A stretch of DNA of 64,000 bases from Hyphomicrobiales bacterium (GTDB lineage: Bacteria > Pseudomonadota > Alphaproteobacteria > Rhizobiales > Ancalomicrobiaceae): positions 1 to 64,000 of the forward strand of contig JAJTBO010000020.1 of assembly GCA_021286855.1 (NCBI GenBank), read 5' to 3'. Positions 18,139 to 26,545 of the stretch are shown piece by piece; the first letter of the stretch is position 1; each line of letters begins with the position of its first letter. The position numbers and the translations under genes were made by a program. Below the pieces are notes generated by a model. It worked only from the letters and a program-made list of their open reading frames with translations, searched no databases and was not told the DNA's origin.

Positions 18139-18305
18139 TTTCCTCCGGCGCTCACGCTTCGGTCGGGCGCGTTCTTCTCGGCGACTGAGTGGCCCGACAC
18201 GGTAGGACGCCGCGTGTCGGCTTGCGCGGGTGGGCGGCATCCCCCACTCGACCAAGCCGAACGATAAGGCCGAAGGTGGTTCGGCGCAATTCCGAGATCA
18301 TCTCT

Positions 18306-18551
18306 TCATTTCTTTGACTCCGCGTATGCAGTCCGTCCGATCTTACCGCATTGCGGGCAGCGAGGCTTCATCGCGGCGAGAAGATCCTTTGGCATGTCCG
18401 CATAACTCGTGATCGTAATGCTTTCACCTTCAAACCCCTCTAGCGAATAGGATTCCCAGAGACTGCTGTAAGGCTGGTCATTCTCGGAGCATAGCAGCGC
18501 GCCGGCGTGACCGCATTCGCAGGTAATTGCTTCTCGGGTTCTCATCGTCAT
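18306..18551 (-). CDS. Small zinc-ribbon protein, 81 aa
   Basis: Hypothetical. Two Cys knuckles, CECGH near residue 11 (plus Cys21) and CPQCG near residue 65, suggest one bound zinc. The sequence between contains LWESYSLEGFEGESITIT. The ATG at 18551 has GGAG 8 bases upstream. It reads away from the serine recombinase and converges on the RelA/SpoT gene, with 167 bases of empty sequence between the stops. Function unknown. Confidence 0.65.
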   Translation of the reverse strand: MTMRTREAITCECGHAGALLCSENDQPYSSLWESYSLEGFEGESITITSYADMPKDLLAAMKPRCPQCGKIGRTAYAESKK

Positions 18552-18690
18552 GATTGCTGCTCCGCATGCGTTCCACCGAAGCCTAGCACTGTCGGTCGTT
18601 TCCCGGTCAATCGCCTCATGTACGGAAAACCCTCTCGATTTCGCGGCATCGAGCCCGGCCGAAATCCTCGGCTTTTCCATGGTTGCCCAG

Positions 18691-18744
18691 ATGTACAAAA
18701 AACAATTGAATTCGGTACATGCCGGGACTACCCTTCGCGGCATG
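18691..18744 (+). promoter_or_regulatory. Inverted repeats upstream of the serine recombinase (possible res site or operator)
   Basis: Two adjacent inverted repeats: ATGTAC (18691-18696) with GTACAT (18715-18720), and CATGCCG (18718-18724) with CGGCATG (18738-18744). They occupy the space just before the recombinase start at 18771, where resolvases usually bind their own promoter region. Confidence 0.5.
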
Positions 18745-18770
18745 ATCGCTCTCGCCGAGAGGAACCCACC

Positions 18771-19364
18771 ATGCGCCGCGTCGCCCTCTACACCCGCGTT
18801 TCGACCGACCACCAGACGACCGAGAACCAGGAGCGCGAGCTTCGCGTCGTCGCCGAGCGGATGGGATGGGAGGTGGTCGAGGTCTATCGCGACGAAGGCG
18901 TGAGCGGTGCCAAGGCGCGCGCCGATCGTCCCGCCTTCGACCGACTGGCGAAGGACGCCACCCGCCGCCGCTTCGACATGGTCATGGCATGGTCGGTCGA
19001 CCGGCTCGGGCGGTCGCTGCAAGACCTCGTCGGCTTCCTCTCCGAGCTTCACGCCCTCGGCGTCGACCTCTTCCTTCATCAGCAGGGGCTCGACACGACG
19101 ACGCCGGGCGGCAAGGCGATGTTCCAGATGATGGGCGTCTTCGCCGAGTTCGAGCGCGCCATGATCCGTGATCGGGTCAAGTCGGGGTTGGAGCGTGCGC
19201 GCGCCCAAGGGAAGACGCTCGGTCGGCCGACGATTGCGCCCACGATCGAGGCCGCGATCCGGTCCGACCTGCAAAGGGGAGGGGTCGGCTTGAGAAAATT
19301 GGCGGCGCTGCACAAGGTCGGGGTCGGAACCGTCCAGCGGATCAAGGCCGGTCTCGACGGCTGA
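18771..19364 (+). CDS. Serine recombinase (resolvase/invertase family), 197 aa
   Basis: Cuts and rejoins DNA by a Ser nucleophile: VALYTRVSTDHQ at the N terminus, catalytic region WSVDRLGRSLQDL, AEFERAMIRDRVKSGLERARAQGK linker helix, and a C-terminal helix-turn-helix (GLRKLAALHKVGVGTVQRI). Length is that of Tn3-type resolvases and Hin/Gin invertases, not large integrases. The ATG at 18771 follows GAGAGGA; longer upstream frames lack family sequence. Likely role: resolving multimers of the excised, replicating element, or inversion; no second crossover site was found. Confidence 0.9.
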   Translation: MRRVALYTRVSTDHQTTENQERELRVVAERMGWEVVEVYRDEGVSGAKARADRPAFDRLAKDATRRRFDMVMAWSVDRLGRSLQDLVGFLSELHALGVDLFLHQQGLDTTTPGGKAMFQMMGVFAEFERAMIRDRVKSGLERARAQGKTLGRPTIAPTIEAAIRSDLQRGGVGLRKLAALHKVGVGTVQRIKAGLDG

Positions 19365-19367
19365 AGT

Positions 19368-19386
19368 CCATGCGTCCGACGCATGG
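19368..19386 (+). terminator. Hairpin after the serine recombinase
   Basis: CCATGCGT-N3-ACGCATGG, 3 bases past the stop codon. The T-tract is weak (GGGGGATTTT farther on). Confidence 0.45.
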
Positions 19387-19430
19387 CCGAGGGGGATTTT
19401 CAGAGCGAAGATCGGTGCGAGACCAAACCC

Positions 19431-19680
19431 CTCTTTTTTAATCGAATTCGTCGTCTCGCGTCTTATTCGCGCGGAATGATTGCTTGTCCGGAAGTATATT
19501 GTGAGAATTTTCTATAAATACCTTTGACTGACAAGTTTTCATTTCGCATCAAGATCGACCGACGTCTGAAACCTGCATCCTTCCACCCTCTTCCACCCCT
19601 ACCTTCCACCCCCTTTCGGTGCGGGAGGCTTCCACCCTTCCACCCACCCCCCTTAAGGGGGGTGGGTGGAAGGGTGGAAG
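19431..19680. other. Probable replication origin of the element (AT-rich tract, iteron-like repeats, 52-bp palindrome)
   Basis: Three parts lie side by side in 566 bases without a gene. First, an AT-rich stretch of about 125 bases (19431-19555). Second, five direct TTCCACC units starting at 19581, 19591, 19604, 19630 and 19638. Third, a perfect 52-bp palindrome (19629-19680, centre 19654/19655) that contains the last two units and mirrors them. It sits beside the helicase and primase genes. This is the layout of an iteron-type origin with an unwinding element and a primosome-loading hairpin; function is inferred. No gene is visible between 19681 and 19930. Confidence 0.65.
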
Positions 19681-19930
19681 ATCCACCGATCGCGCGCGTC
19701 CGACATCGCCGATCGAGAACGAGGAAAGCCTTCCTCGGACGGGACGCGCACGATTTCGGATGATGAGGGATCGACGATCGGCGACGAGGCGGTTTCGCGG
19801 CGAGCGGGCGATGTCGCCGTGTCGACTCTACGGAGCCCGTAGGCGGCCGACGGCGCATTTCGGCTATCGAGGTAGCAGGCGAGGGCTCCTCGCGGCTCCA
19901 TGCCCCGCCCGGACTCCGGCGCGGGGCATT

Positions 19931-21079
19931 TCAAACGCCGGGGAGATCCGGCGAGACCAGAACGAGGTAGGAGCGGCGGCGCGAGGGCGGGCCGTCTTCT
20001 TCGACGCGGATGCGGTTCGCCTTGATCAGGCGGTTCATCGCGCCCGTGAGTTCGAATTCCGAAAGGCTCGCGCAGACGAAGGTCTTCTCGCGGAGGAACT
20101 TCGGCGCGTAGTTGGCTTGCCCTCGGTGGATGTTGCAGCGGAGCTTCTTCGCGGCGAGTTCGTTCATGCCTTCGATGAACCACGTCTCCGCCTCGCGCAT
20201 CCGATGCGCCGTGATGCTGCCGTCTTCCCCCTCGGCGGCCATGGTCGGGTCGACCGTGTTGACGAAGGCACCGTCTTCCCAACGGATCGAGAGATCGACC
20301 CCCGCCGCCGCATAGTTCGCCTTCAAGCGCGAGAGGAGTCGAAGGTTCGGATCGGGGTCTTCGCCGCCGACCGCGTCGGGTCGCTTGAGGTAGAGGCGCG
20401 AGCGCACCGAGTTCGACCATGCCGTCGACCCGCCGTCGCCGGCACCGCTCGCCTTGCCGGTCGCCGAAGGATGGGCGAGCAGGATCACCGCGCCGTCGAT
20501 CTCATGGGCGAGCCGGGTCAGCATGTTGATGAACTGGCGCACCTGCGGCCGAATGTTCTCGTTGCCGCCGAACGTGTCGGCCGCCGTGTCGACGACGACG
20601 AGCTGAACCCCTTCGGCCTTGGCGAGGTCGAGCAGTTGCCAGAAGAAGGGCGAGGGCTCGCCGCGTCCATCGGCGAGATAAGTCATCAGGAGATTTTCCG
20701 CGCCGACGCGGGAGATCCACCGCATGTTCTCGAGGTCGGCGAAATCGACGTCGAGCGCCGCGTTGATCGAGGCTTGCCGTCGTTGCAATTCGTCGTCGTC
20801 GTCCTCGCAGAACACGCCGAGCACCCTCATGCGCGGCACTGGGAAGCCGAGGAAGGGGCGGCCGGTGGCGATCGACGCCATGAACTGTTGGGCGAGGAGG
20901 GACTTGCCGGTGCCGCCGTCGCCATAGAGCGCCGTCGCTGCGCGCTTCGGGATCCACCCTTCCCACAGCCATTCGCGCGCCGGGATGGGTTGCCCCTGAA
21001 ACCGGCAAGGGTCGCAAGGAACGAGCGGTTCGAGGGAGAAGTCGCCGGCCGGCTCGCGGCGGCGCGGGTCAGCGTCCAT
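19931..21079 (-). CDS. RepA-like AAA replicative helicase, 382 aa
   Basis: RecA-fold ATPase of the RSF1010 RepA / AAA_25 type: Walker A LYGDGGTGKSLLAQQF near residue 58, VFCEDDDDELQRRQ, Walker B QLVVVDTAADTFGGNE near 145, and HPSATGKASGAGDGGSTAWSNSVRSRLYL. The C-terminal 100 residues are winged-helix-like. Overlaps the primase gene by 11 bases and ends next to the probable origin. Expected to unwind the element's DNA after excision. Confidence 0.88.
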   Translation of the reverse strand: MDADPRRREPAGDFSLEPLVPCDPCRFQGQPIPAREWLWEGWIPKRAATALYGDGGTGKSLLAQQFMASIATGRPFLGFPVPRMRVLGVFCEDDDDELQRRQASINAALDVDFADLENMRWISRVGAENLLMTYLADGRGEPSPFFWQLLDLAKAEGVQLVVVDTAADTFGGNENIRPQVRQFINMLTRLAHEIDGAVILLAHPSATGKASGAGDGGSTAWSNSVRSRLYLKRPDAVGGEDPDPNLRLLSRLKANYAAAGVDLSIRWEDGAFVNTVDPTMAAEGEDGSITAHRMREAETWFIEGMNELAAKKLRCNIHRGQANYAPKFLREKTFVCASLSEFELTGAMNRLIKANRIRVEEDGPPSRRRSYLVLVSPDLPGV

Positions 21080-22004
21080 CGCGAAGCGCCCTCAGGTGGT
21101 CGTTCCAATCGTTGCCGGTCGGCGAAAGCCGCACCGTCACCTGTCGCCGCTCGGATCGGAACAGCGCCGCCGCCTTCGCCGCCGCCGCCTCGCCCGCCGC
21201 GCCGCGATCGGCGAAGAGGGCGACACGCTTGATCGCGCCGGGCAGGGTGACGCGGGCGAGGTTCGAGCCGAGGGCGCACCACACCGGGACGCGGAAGAGT
21301 TCCATCGCGGAAAGCCCCGTCTCGATCCCTTCGGCCAAGCCGACGAGGCCGACGGCGTGGCCGAGCCGGACGGCACCGAGCCCGACCGGCCCAAGGGCAC
21401 GCTTCGGCCGATCGATCGGGGCCTTACCCGAGCCGTCCGGCTGCAAGAAAGTCCGTTGGATCGCAACCAGGTCACCGCCGAGCGACGTGACGGCGGCGAC
21501 CATCGCCGGCCATTCGGTCGGCTCGCGTGGATCAGGGCGAAGACCGGGGTGGAAGCGCAGGCAGTCGGAAAGCTCGACGGCGATCCGCCGCGCCTGGCGC
21601 AGGTAGGTCGCCGCGATGGTGCCGCCGATCGGCGACGACGCCTCCCAGAGGGCGCGCGCTTCCGCCTGCTTGCGGGTGGTCTCGGCGTCGCGCGGCTCGG
21701 CGCGGGAAAGCGGCGTCGCGCGATCGACCTCGCCGGCCTCGCGCTTCAGTCGCTCGACGGCGTCGGTGAAGGACATGCCTTCGGCCTTCTGCCACCAGTC
21801 GAGAATGTCGCCGTGAGCGCCACAGCCGAAGCAGTGAAAGAACCCCTTGGCGTCGTTGACGCTGAAGCTCGGCGTTCTCTCATCGTGGAACGGGCAACAC
21901 CCGAAGAGGTCGCCGCCGCGACTGCCGACGAGTTTCACGCGGCGCGAGACATGGGGGCTCAATCGGACCCGAGCCTTCAGGTCCGCCAGATCGACGGGAG
22001 GCAT
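21069..22004 (-). CDS. CHC2 zinc-finger/Toprim primase, 311 aa
   Basis: DnaG-like primase. The CHC2 zinc finger is CPFHDERTPSFSV with FHCFGCGAHGD (residues about 35-65). After a linker comes a Toprim domain with GLAEGIETGLSAMELF (catalytic Glu) and VALFADRGAAGEAAAAKAA (Asp). The start at ATG 22004 is preferred: GAGG lies 8 bases upstream, and the alternative GTG (22064) lies inside the neighbouring gene. Half the length of cellular DnaG, as usual on mobile elements. Forms the replication pair with the downstream helicase. Confidence 0.9.
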   Translation of the reverse strand: MPPVDLADLKARVRLSPHVSRRVKLVGSRGGDLFGCCPFHDERTPSFSVNDAKGFFHCFGCGAHGDILDWWQKAEGMSFTDAVERLKREAGEVDRATPLSRAEPRDAETTRKQAEARALWEASSPIGGTIAATYLRQARRIAVELSDCLRFHPGLRPDPREPTEWPAMVAAVTSLGGDLVAIQRTFLQPDGSGKAPIDRPKRALGPVGLGAVRLGHAVGLVGLAEGIETGLSAMELFRVPVWCALGSNLARVTLPGAIKRVALFADRGAAGEAAAAKAAALFRSERRQVTVRLSPTGNDWNDHLRALRDGR

Positions 22005-22009
22005 GGTGA

Positions 22010-22828
22010 TCACCTCTTGGGCCGGCCGGTCGGAGACGAGTAGCGGCGGGTTCGCCGCGTCCACCGGGTCTTGCCGATGACGACTTCGCGACCGTCGAAG
22101 GCGACGATCGGGAATTCGTGGCGAACCAACTGCGAGAGTTCGAACGTTCCGATGCCGTCGCGCGCCAAGGTTTCTTCGAGGCGGAGCCAGCGGCGCGCGA
22201 GATCATCTTCGTCTCGAATCTCGTGTTTCGTCGCGTCGCGAATTGTGAGCGTCCCGTCGACGTATTTCGCCGATCCAACGAACCTTTCGAGCATGTGTTG
22301 CAGGTCCGCCGCCTCTTGCCAGACAGAACCTCTCTTGCCGCGCTGCCCCGGCAGAAATCTGAGGATGCCGTCGAGGGCATAGGCGAGGAAGCAATAGAGG
22401 CGGATGCGACCGGTTTCGATTTCCTCTGCGTCCCAGTCGTCCCCCGTCCTGACCTTCGGTTCGCTGAGGGTCGGTGAGACCGGCAACGGAAGGCGGATGA
22501 CGTTGTCGCCCAGCGTGACGGGCTTTGAGATCGCCGGCCGACCTTCGACGCGGGCGATGGTCGCGAGGGTGTAGAGGCGGAGCGGATCGAAGCCTTGGGC
22601 CGCAAGCTGAGTGAGCCCGGCGACGAGCCGTTCCGCAATCTCGGGCAAGTCGCCGTCGGCGAGGGTGGCATCATGGGCTTCGGCGATTGCCCGTCGCCCC
22701 TCTTCGGCCTCGGTCGAACCGTCGAGCCCATCCGGCAGGTGGTGGGTGCCGCTGGTCAGGGCAAGTAGAGCGACCCGGACGAGCACGCGGAGCATCGCGT
22801 CGGAGCGATGGGGCGAACACGTGGTCAT
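22010..22828 (-). CDS. Unknown element protein, 272 aa
   Basis: No family recognized. Soluble, mixed charge. It contains a VALLALTSGTHHLPDGLDG segment near the start and a helix-rich middle (YCFLAYALDGILRFLPGQRG). It sits between the alpA-like gene (1 base) and the primase (5 bases), so it is certainly co-transcribed with the replication module and may act in replication or its control. Confidence 0.7.
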   Translation of the reverse strand: MTTCSPHRSDAMLRVLVRVALLALTSGTHHLPDGLDGSTEAEEGRRAIAEAHDATLADGDLPEIAERLVAGLTQLAAQGFDPLRLYTLATIARVEGRPAISKPVTLGDNVIRLPLPVSPTLSEPKVRTGDDWDAEEIETGRIRLYCFLAYALDGILRFLPGQRGKRGSVWQEAADLQHMLERFVGSAKYVDGTLTIRDATKHEIRDEDDLARRWLRLEETLARDGIGTFELSQLVRHEFPIVAFDGREVVIGKTRWTRRTRRYSSPTGRPKR

Positions 22829-22829
22829 C

Positions 22830-23060
22830 TCACGCCCCCATTCCAGTCGAACGACGGAGGTTTTCCGCGACCCAAGCGTCGAGGTCGGCGCGTCGATAGG
22901 CGACGCGGCGCGGACCCATCTTGACGTAGAGGGGGCCGGCGCCGGGGCGCATCCGCATCTTGTCGAGGCTGGATTTGGAGAGCTTCAAGTAGGACGCCGC
23001 TTCCTTCGTCGTCAGCATCGACGGTGCTGCGAGTGGCAGTGCGTTGGCTTCGGTGACCAT
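22830..23060 (-). CDS. AlpA-like helix-turn-helix regulator/excisionase, 76 aa
   Basis: MerR-like winged helix: MLTTKEAASYLKLSKSSLDKMR followed by GPLYVKMGPRRVAYRRADLDAWVAENLR. Small proteins of this type are transcription activators or excisionases in P4-like satellites and PICIs. The start at ATG 23060 has GAGG 6 bases upstream. It heads the replication operon, so it probably controls it. Confidence 0.88.
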   Translation of the reverse strand: MVTEANALPLAAPSMLTTKEAASYLKLSKSSLDKMRMRPGAGPLYVKMGPRRVAYRRADLDAWVAENLRRSTGMGA

Positions 23061-23142
23061 GTCGAACCTCGCGTTGTCAGGGACTTGCGAGGCTCGACGG
23101 TGGGGAGGAACGGCGAATTCGTCTGCCGGAAATTGCCGGAAA

Positions 23143-23844
23143 TCAGTTTCCGGCGGACAAGGAAGATTGGCGATCCACCCATCGATGGAAACGGGCAAAC
23201 GCCTTGGCTGCATACTCTTGTGCCGTCGACCGAGCGACCGTTTCCCCGAGACGAGCCGCATAGTCGATCAACCAGTCGTTCGCCTCTTCCGGTTTCATCA
23301 CCCCTCTGTCGGGGTCTTGCATCGCGGATACCAAGTCGTCGACGGCATCCGCCCAGTTCAATTTTGCTGAGCGCCCGCCCCTCGACTTTGGCTTGTCGAC
23401 GACGGTAGTCGGCGATGGAAGTTCGACGTTCACCCCCAGATGCCTCTTCAGAAATGCTGCGGCTGAACGCACTTCGATGCGAGTATTTCCACCCGACGAT
23501 GCCGCCTCCCCGAAGCGATCGAGGGGTGTTTCGTCGTTCCATCCCGAGGAATGCGACGATCCGAGATTCGGGTCGAAGACGTTGAAGCCCCCGATGTTGT
23601 CGAGGTCGAACGACGAGCCGTTGCTGCGCGCTCTGAGTTGGCGAGCTTGCTGTGACCGGGAAGCGTATTCCGATTGTCCCCAAGTTGTTGCCGGGCCGCC
23701 GTCGACGCTGAACCGCACCGCATCCAACGTCACACCCTGAAGGAGGAAATCCCGCAGGTTGCGCTCGGGCATCCCGCAGTCTGGGAAAATCGCCGCGACC
23801 AGCGCATCCAAGGGCTCGAATTCCTGCAAGATCGGGTTCGACAT
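23143..23844 (-). CDS. Unknown element protein, 233 aa
   Basis: No family recognized. N-terminal EFEPLDALVAAIFPDCGMPERNLRDFLLQGV, a Gly/Ser/Asn-rich centre and an Ala-rich helical C terminus (TAQEYAAKAFARFHRWVDRQSSL). The start at ATG 23844 has GGAG 8 bases upstream. An 82-base gap separates it from alpA. Single-gene layout suggests its own expression. Confidence 0.6.
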   Translation of the reverse strand: MSNPILQEFEPLDALVAAIFPDCGMPERNLRDFLLQGVTLDAVRFSVDGGPATTWGQSEYASRSQQARQLRARSNGSSFDLDNIGGFNVFDPNLGSSHSSGWNDETPLDRFGEAASSGGNTRIEVRSAAAFLKRHLGVNVELPSPTTVVDKPKSRGGRSAKLNWADAVDDLVSAMQDPDRGVMKPEEANDWLIDYAARLGETVARSTAQEYAAKAFARFHRWVDRQSSLSAGN

Positions 23845-23999
23845 GATGTCGTCTCCGCGCGTCGTGGGTCGGGCACCTCGTCGTCGACGCCGCCGATCGG
23901 GTGTCACCTCCCGAATCAAACTTCGGGAAGCCCCTTGAGCGTCCGCGACACCTGAGACCGTCAACCGCGCGATCCACAGGAAATTCTCTCCTGCCGACC

Positions 24000-24281
24000 T
24001 CACGCCGCCCTCGGGTCGATCCGTGAGAAATCCCCCGCCGCTTCGGCCTTCGACAGGTCGTGGGCGGTTTGCAGGTTCAGCCAGAAGCGCGGGTCGGTGC
24101 CGAAGTAGCGGCCGAGACGGATCGCCGTGTCGGCGCTGACGTCGCGCCGGCCTCGGACAATCTCGGAAATCCGGTTCGGCGGCACCTCGATCGCCGCCGC
24201 CAAGGCGCGGGCGGAGAGGCCGAGAGGGGCGAGAAATTCCTCTTGCAGGATCTCGCCGGGATGGGACGTGACGCGCGGCAT
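24000..24281 (-). CDS. higA: HigA-type antitoxin (XRE/VapI family), 93 aa
   Basis: Helix-turn-helix protein with HPGEILQEEFLAPLGLSARALAAAI and NRISEIVRGRRDVSADTAIRLGRYF, then FWLNLQTAHDL, the standard HigA/VapI signature. Neutralizes HigB and represses the operon. Begins 4 bases past higB; the toxin-first order is characteristic of higBA. Probably stabilizes the integrated element. Confidence 0.93.
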   Translation of the reverse strand: MPRVTSHPGEILQEEFLAPLGLSARALAAAIEVPPNRISEIVRGRRDVSADTAIRLGRYFGTDPRFWLNLQTAHDLSKAEAAGDFSRIDPRAA

Positions 24282-24285
24282 GGGG

Positions 24286-24573
24286 TCATCCTCGGTGATA
24301 GTCGACGATCTCGACGTCCTCCGGCGCGTCGCCGTCCCAACGGAAGACGATGCGCCATTGGTCGTTGATCCGGATCGACCATCGGCCGCGCCGATCGCCC
24401 TTCAGCTTTTCGAGGCGGTTGCCGGGTGGTGCCCGTAAGTCTTCCACCCGAACCGCCGCCTCGACCATGTCGAGCTTGCGCAAGGCCACCGATCGGAATG
24501 TCTGCCAGCGCGACGGACACTCGTCGTCGCGGAAGAGGCGTTCGGTCTCGGCGTCGGCGAAGCTCCGGATCAT
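24286..24573 (-). CDS. higB: HigB-type toxin (RelE superfamily), 95 aa
   Basis: Ribosome-dependent mRNA interferase family: MIRSFADAETERLFRDDE, LRKLDMVEAAVRVEDLRAPPGNRLEKLKGDRRGRWSIRINDQWRIVFRW and a C-terminal VEIVDYH. The conserved basic and His residues are present, so it is likely active. Its start lies only a few bases from the predicted -10 box, so the message may be nearly leaderless. Confidence 0.93.
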   Translation of the reverse strand: MIRSFADAETERLFRDDECPSRWQTFRSVALRKLDMVEAAVRVEDLRAPPGNRLEKLKGDRRGRWSIRINDQWRIVFRWDGDAPEDVEIVDYHRG

Positions 24574-24579
24574 GGCGCA

Positions 24580-24608
24580 GTATGTGATACGTTATGCATA
24601 TTGGTCAA
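24580..24608 (-). promoter_or_regulatory. Promoter and operator region of higBA
   Basis: Minus strand TTGACC (24608-24603), 17-base spacer, ACATAC (24585-24580). The spacer contains the palindrome TATGCATA, a likely HigA operator. It lies within the 3' end of the upstream gene. Confidence 0.5.
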
Positions 24609-25045
24609 GGCGTGCCGAGCCGGAACGGACGTGGGGCGCGACCACAGGGCTCGACGTCGCCGTTCAATGCGGTCAAGCCTTCTGCAATCCGATCCAGGAT
24701 GTCACCGAGACCGCGAGGTCCGTAGACTTTCGCCTGCACAGGGTCGGGGTCGTCGAAACGGACGAGGCATTCGCGGATCACATCGATCATTGCGGCAACC
24801 TCCTCGATCGTCTCCGGCCGAATACTGGCGAGACGAGCGAGTTGCCGGTGGGCGTCGCGGATGTTGCGTTCGATTGCAGCCGAGGCTTGATTCGGACGCC
24901 CGTCGCGAGCGACGACACGCAGCCGCTTTTCGACGGCTTTCGCTCGTTCGACCCGATCCTTCGCGTCGAAATGCGCCTGGGCAAGAACGATCGGGCGAGC
25001 GCGTTCGAGGTTGGAATCGGGGATCGGGACTTCGAAAGTCGACAT
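24605..25045 (-). CDS. Unknown element protein next to the integrase, 146 aa
   Basis: No family recognized. Largely helical (ARPIVLAQAHFDAKDRVERAK, RNIRDAHRQLARLAS), ending in a Pro/Arg-rich tail. It starts 3 bases past the integrase stop, so it is expressed with it; an excision or accessory role is possible but not shown. Confidence 0.6.
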   Translation of the reverse strand: MSTFEVPIPDSNLERARPIVLAQAHFDAKDRVERAKAVEKRLRVVARDGRPNQASAAIERNIRDAHRQLARLASIRPETIEEVAAMIDVIRECLVRFDDPDPVQAKVYGPRGLGDILDRIAEGLTALNGDVEPCGRAPRPFRLGTP

Positions 25046-25048
25046 GGC

Positions 25049-26503
25049 TTACCTCATGCGTTCGGAGGGCGAACCGCGCCGGGCGATCGGGCGGCGCGGC
25101 AGAGGGATGGATGCACTCGCCACCCGAGGCGCGATCTCTTCGCGCTCGGGTGGGATCGCCGAAGTCGGCGCATCGATCCGTCCGCGCGTTCGACCGTCGA
25201 GGGCGTCGGCGAGGGTGCGGCCGATCGCGTCCGAGGCGCGGCGTACCGGATCGATGTCGAGATGGGCATAGCGCGCCGTCGTCTGCGGTTGCGTGTGCCC
25301 CAAGAGCTTGCCGACGATCGGCAGGCCGAAGCCGGCGGAGACGCCGAAACTCGCGTGGGTGTGGCGGAGATCGTGGAGACGGACGCCGTCGAGCTTCGCG
25401 CGGCGGCAGAGGGTCGCCCACGGCTTCTTCAGATCGGCGCGCGGGGTGGTGGGGTCGGCTCCGGGGATCACGTAGGGGCCGACACGCGGAAGGCTTTCGA
25501 GGATCGCCGTCGCCGGCCCGTTGAGGATGATCGCCTTCTTCCCCGTCTTGCTGTCCGGCAAGAAGAGGATGCCGCGTTCGAGGTCGACCCACTCCCACTT
25601 CAGCCCGAGGATTTCGCCGCACCGCGCGCCGGTCAGGAGAAGGAGGCGGATCGCGGCGAGCGCGGCCGGATCGATCAGGGTCAACCGGTTCTCAGGTCTC
25701 GGCGCGTGCTTCGTCTTCTTCGACGGGTCGGGCTCCCACGGAATGCCGGTCGTCTCCGCCTCGCGCATCGCCGCGCCGAGCCGTTCCAATTCCTCGGTGG
25801 AGAGGAAGCGCTCGATCTTCCTCGTCGCGTATTTCGACACGCCGATGCAGGGGTTGACCTTCACCAGCCCGAGGCGGCGGGCATGGCCGAACATCGCCGA
25901 CAACCAGCCGACCGCATGACTTGCGGTGCCCTTGCCGCCGCGCGCGGTGCGACCGCCTCGTCGCCCCTTCGCATCGGCCGACGCATGCGTCTTGCCCGTC
26001 GCCACGTCGACCAAGAGGCGTTCGACGTCCTTCGCCTCCACGCTCGAAATGCGCTTCGTTCCGAGCAGCGGCTTGATGTGGCAGGCGACGAGGCCACGCC
26101 CACAGCGCAGCGTCGAGGGCTTCATCAGTCCGCCGCGCCGCGTGGGAAGGCTCGGAGCGGCTGCGAGGTAGAGGTCGCAGAGATCGGCGACGGTCATTTC
26201 CCTCCGCGCCGTCGCGAGCTTGTCGGCGGGATCTTCACCGACCGCGACCGCGCCCAAGGTCTCGCGCGCCTTGCGACGGGCCTCGTCGGGCGTCAACGCA
26301 CCCGACTTGCCGATGGTCATGTAGCGCTGTGGAGCGTTTCGACCCCCGCCTTCGGCTCGGTAGCGGATGATGTACGACTTCGTTCCCGAGGGTTCGACCC
26401 TGAGGCCGAAGCCCGGAAGCTCGGTGTCCCAGACGACGAACCGCCGCGCCTCGGCGGTGGCCCGGTCGACGGCTCGCTTCGTGATCTTCAGTCTTCGTTC
26501 CAT
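25049..26503 (-). CDS. int: Tyrosine integrase of the element, 484 aa
   Basis: Site-specific recombinase for the tRNA-Met site. The N-terminal DUF4102-type arm-binding domain has VVWDTELPGFGLRVEPSGTKSYI; then a core-binding domain; the catalytic set is Arg in GARCGEILGL, Lys in DSKTGKKA, H-x-x-R in LHDLRHTHASFG, His in LLGHTQ and Tyr in TARYAHLD. A 75-residue Pro/Arg-rich tail follows the active Tyr, longer than usual. It lies at the right end, transcribed inward, with one arm repeat only 15 bases from its start, where bound integrase could control its own expression. Confidence 0.96.
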   Translation of the reverse strand: MERRLKITKRAVDRATAEARRFVVWDTELPGFGLRVEPSGTKSYIIRYRAEGGGRNAPQRYMTIGKSGALTPDEARRKARETLGAVAVGEDPADKLATARREMTVADLCDLYLAAAPSLPTRRGGLMKPSTLRCGRGLVACHIKPLLGTKRISSVEAKDVERLLVDVATGKTHASADAKGRRGGRTARGGKGTASHAVGWLSAMFGHARRLGLVKVNPCIGVSKYATRKIERFLSTEELERLGAAMREAETTGIPWEPDPSKKTKHAPRPENRLTLIDPAALAAIRLLLLTGARCGEILGLKWEWVDLERGILFLPDSKTGKKAIILNGPATAILESLPRVGPYVIPGADPTTPRADLKKPWATLCRRAKLDGVRLHDLRHTHASFGVSAGFGLPIVGKLLGHTQPQTTARYAHLDIDPVRRASDAIGRTLADALDGRTRGRIDAPTSAIPPEREEIAPRVASASIPLPRRPIARRGSPSERMR

Positions 26504-26517
26504 GGAGTCGGTCGCCT

Positions 26518-26545
26518 GTCTCGGTCAACACCGGGTCAACACCGA
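26518..26545 (+). repeat. Right arm-type repeat
   Basis: Exact copy of 15617-15644 (two GGTCAACACC units, 11-base period), immediately upstream of the integrase gene. Candidate arm site and autoregulatory site. Confidence 0.75.

Noticed and set aside
19581-19680. CRISPR-like array of TTCCACC repeats
   Set aside because: Units are 7 bases with irregular 8-26 base spacing and part of them form a palindrome; there are no cas genes. They fit origin iterons.
24580-25045. Three-component toxin-antitoxin system with the 146-aa protein
   Set aside because: The 146-aa gene ends 32 bases before higB but the higBA promoter lies in between and the protein has no HTH or chaperone (SecB-like) sequence; it is closer to the integrase gene.
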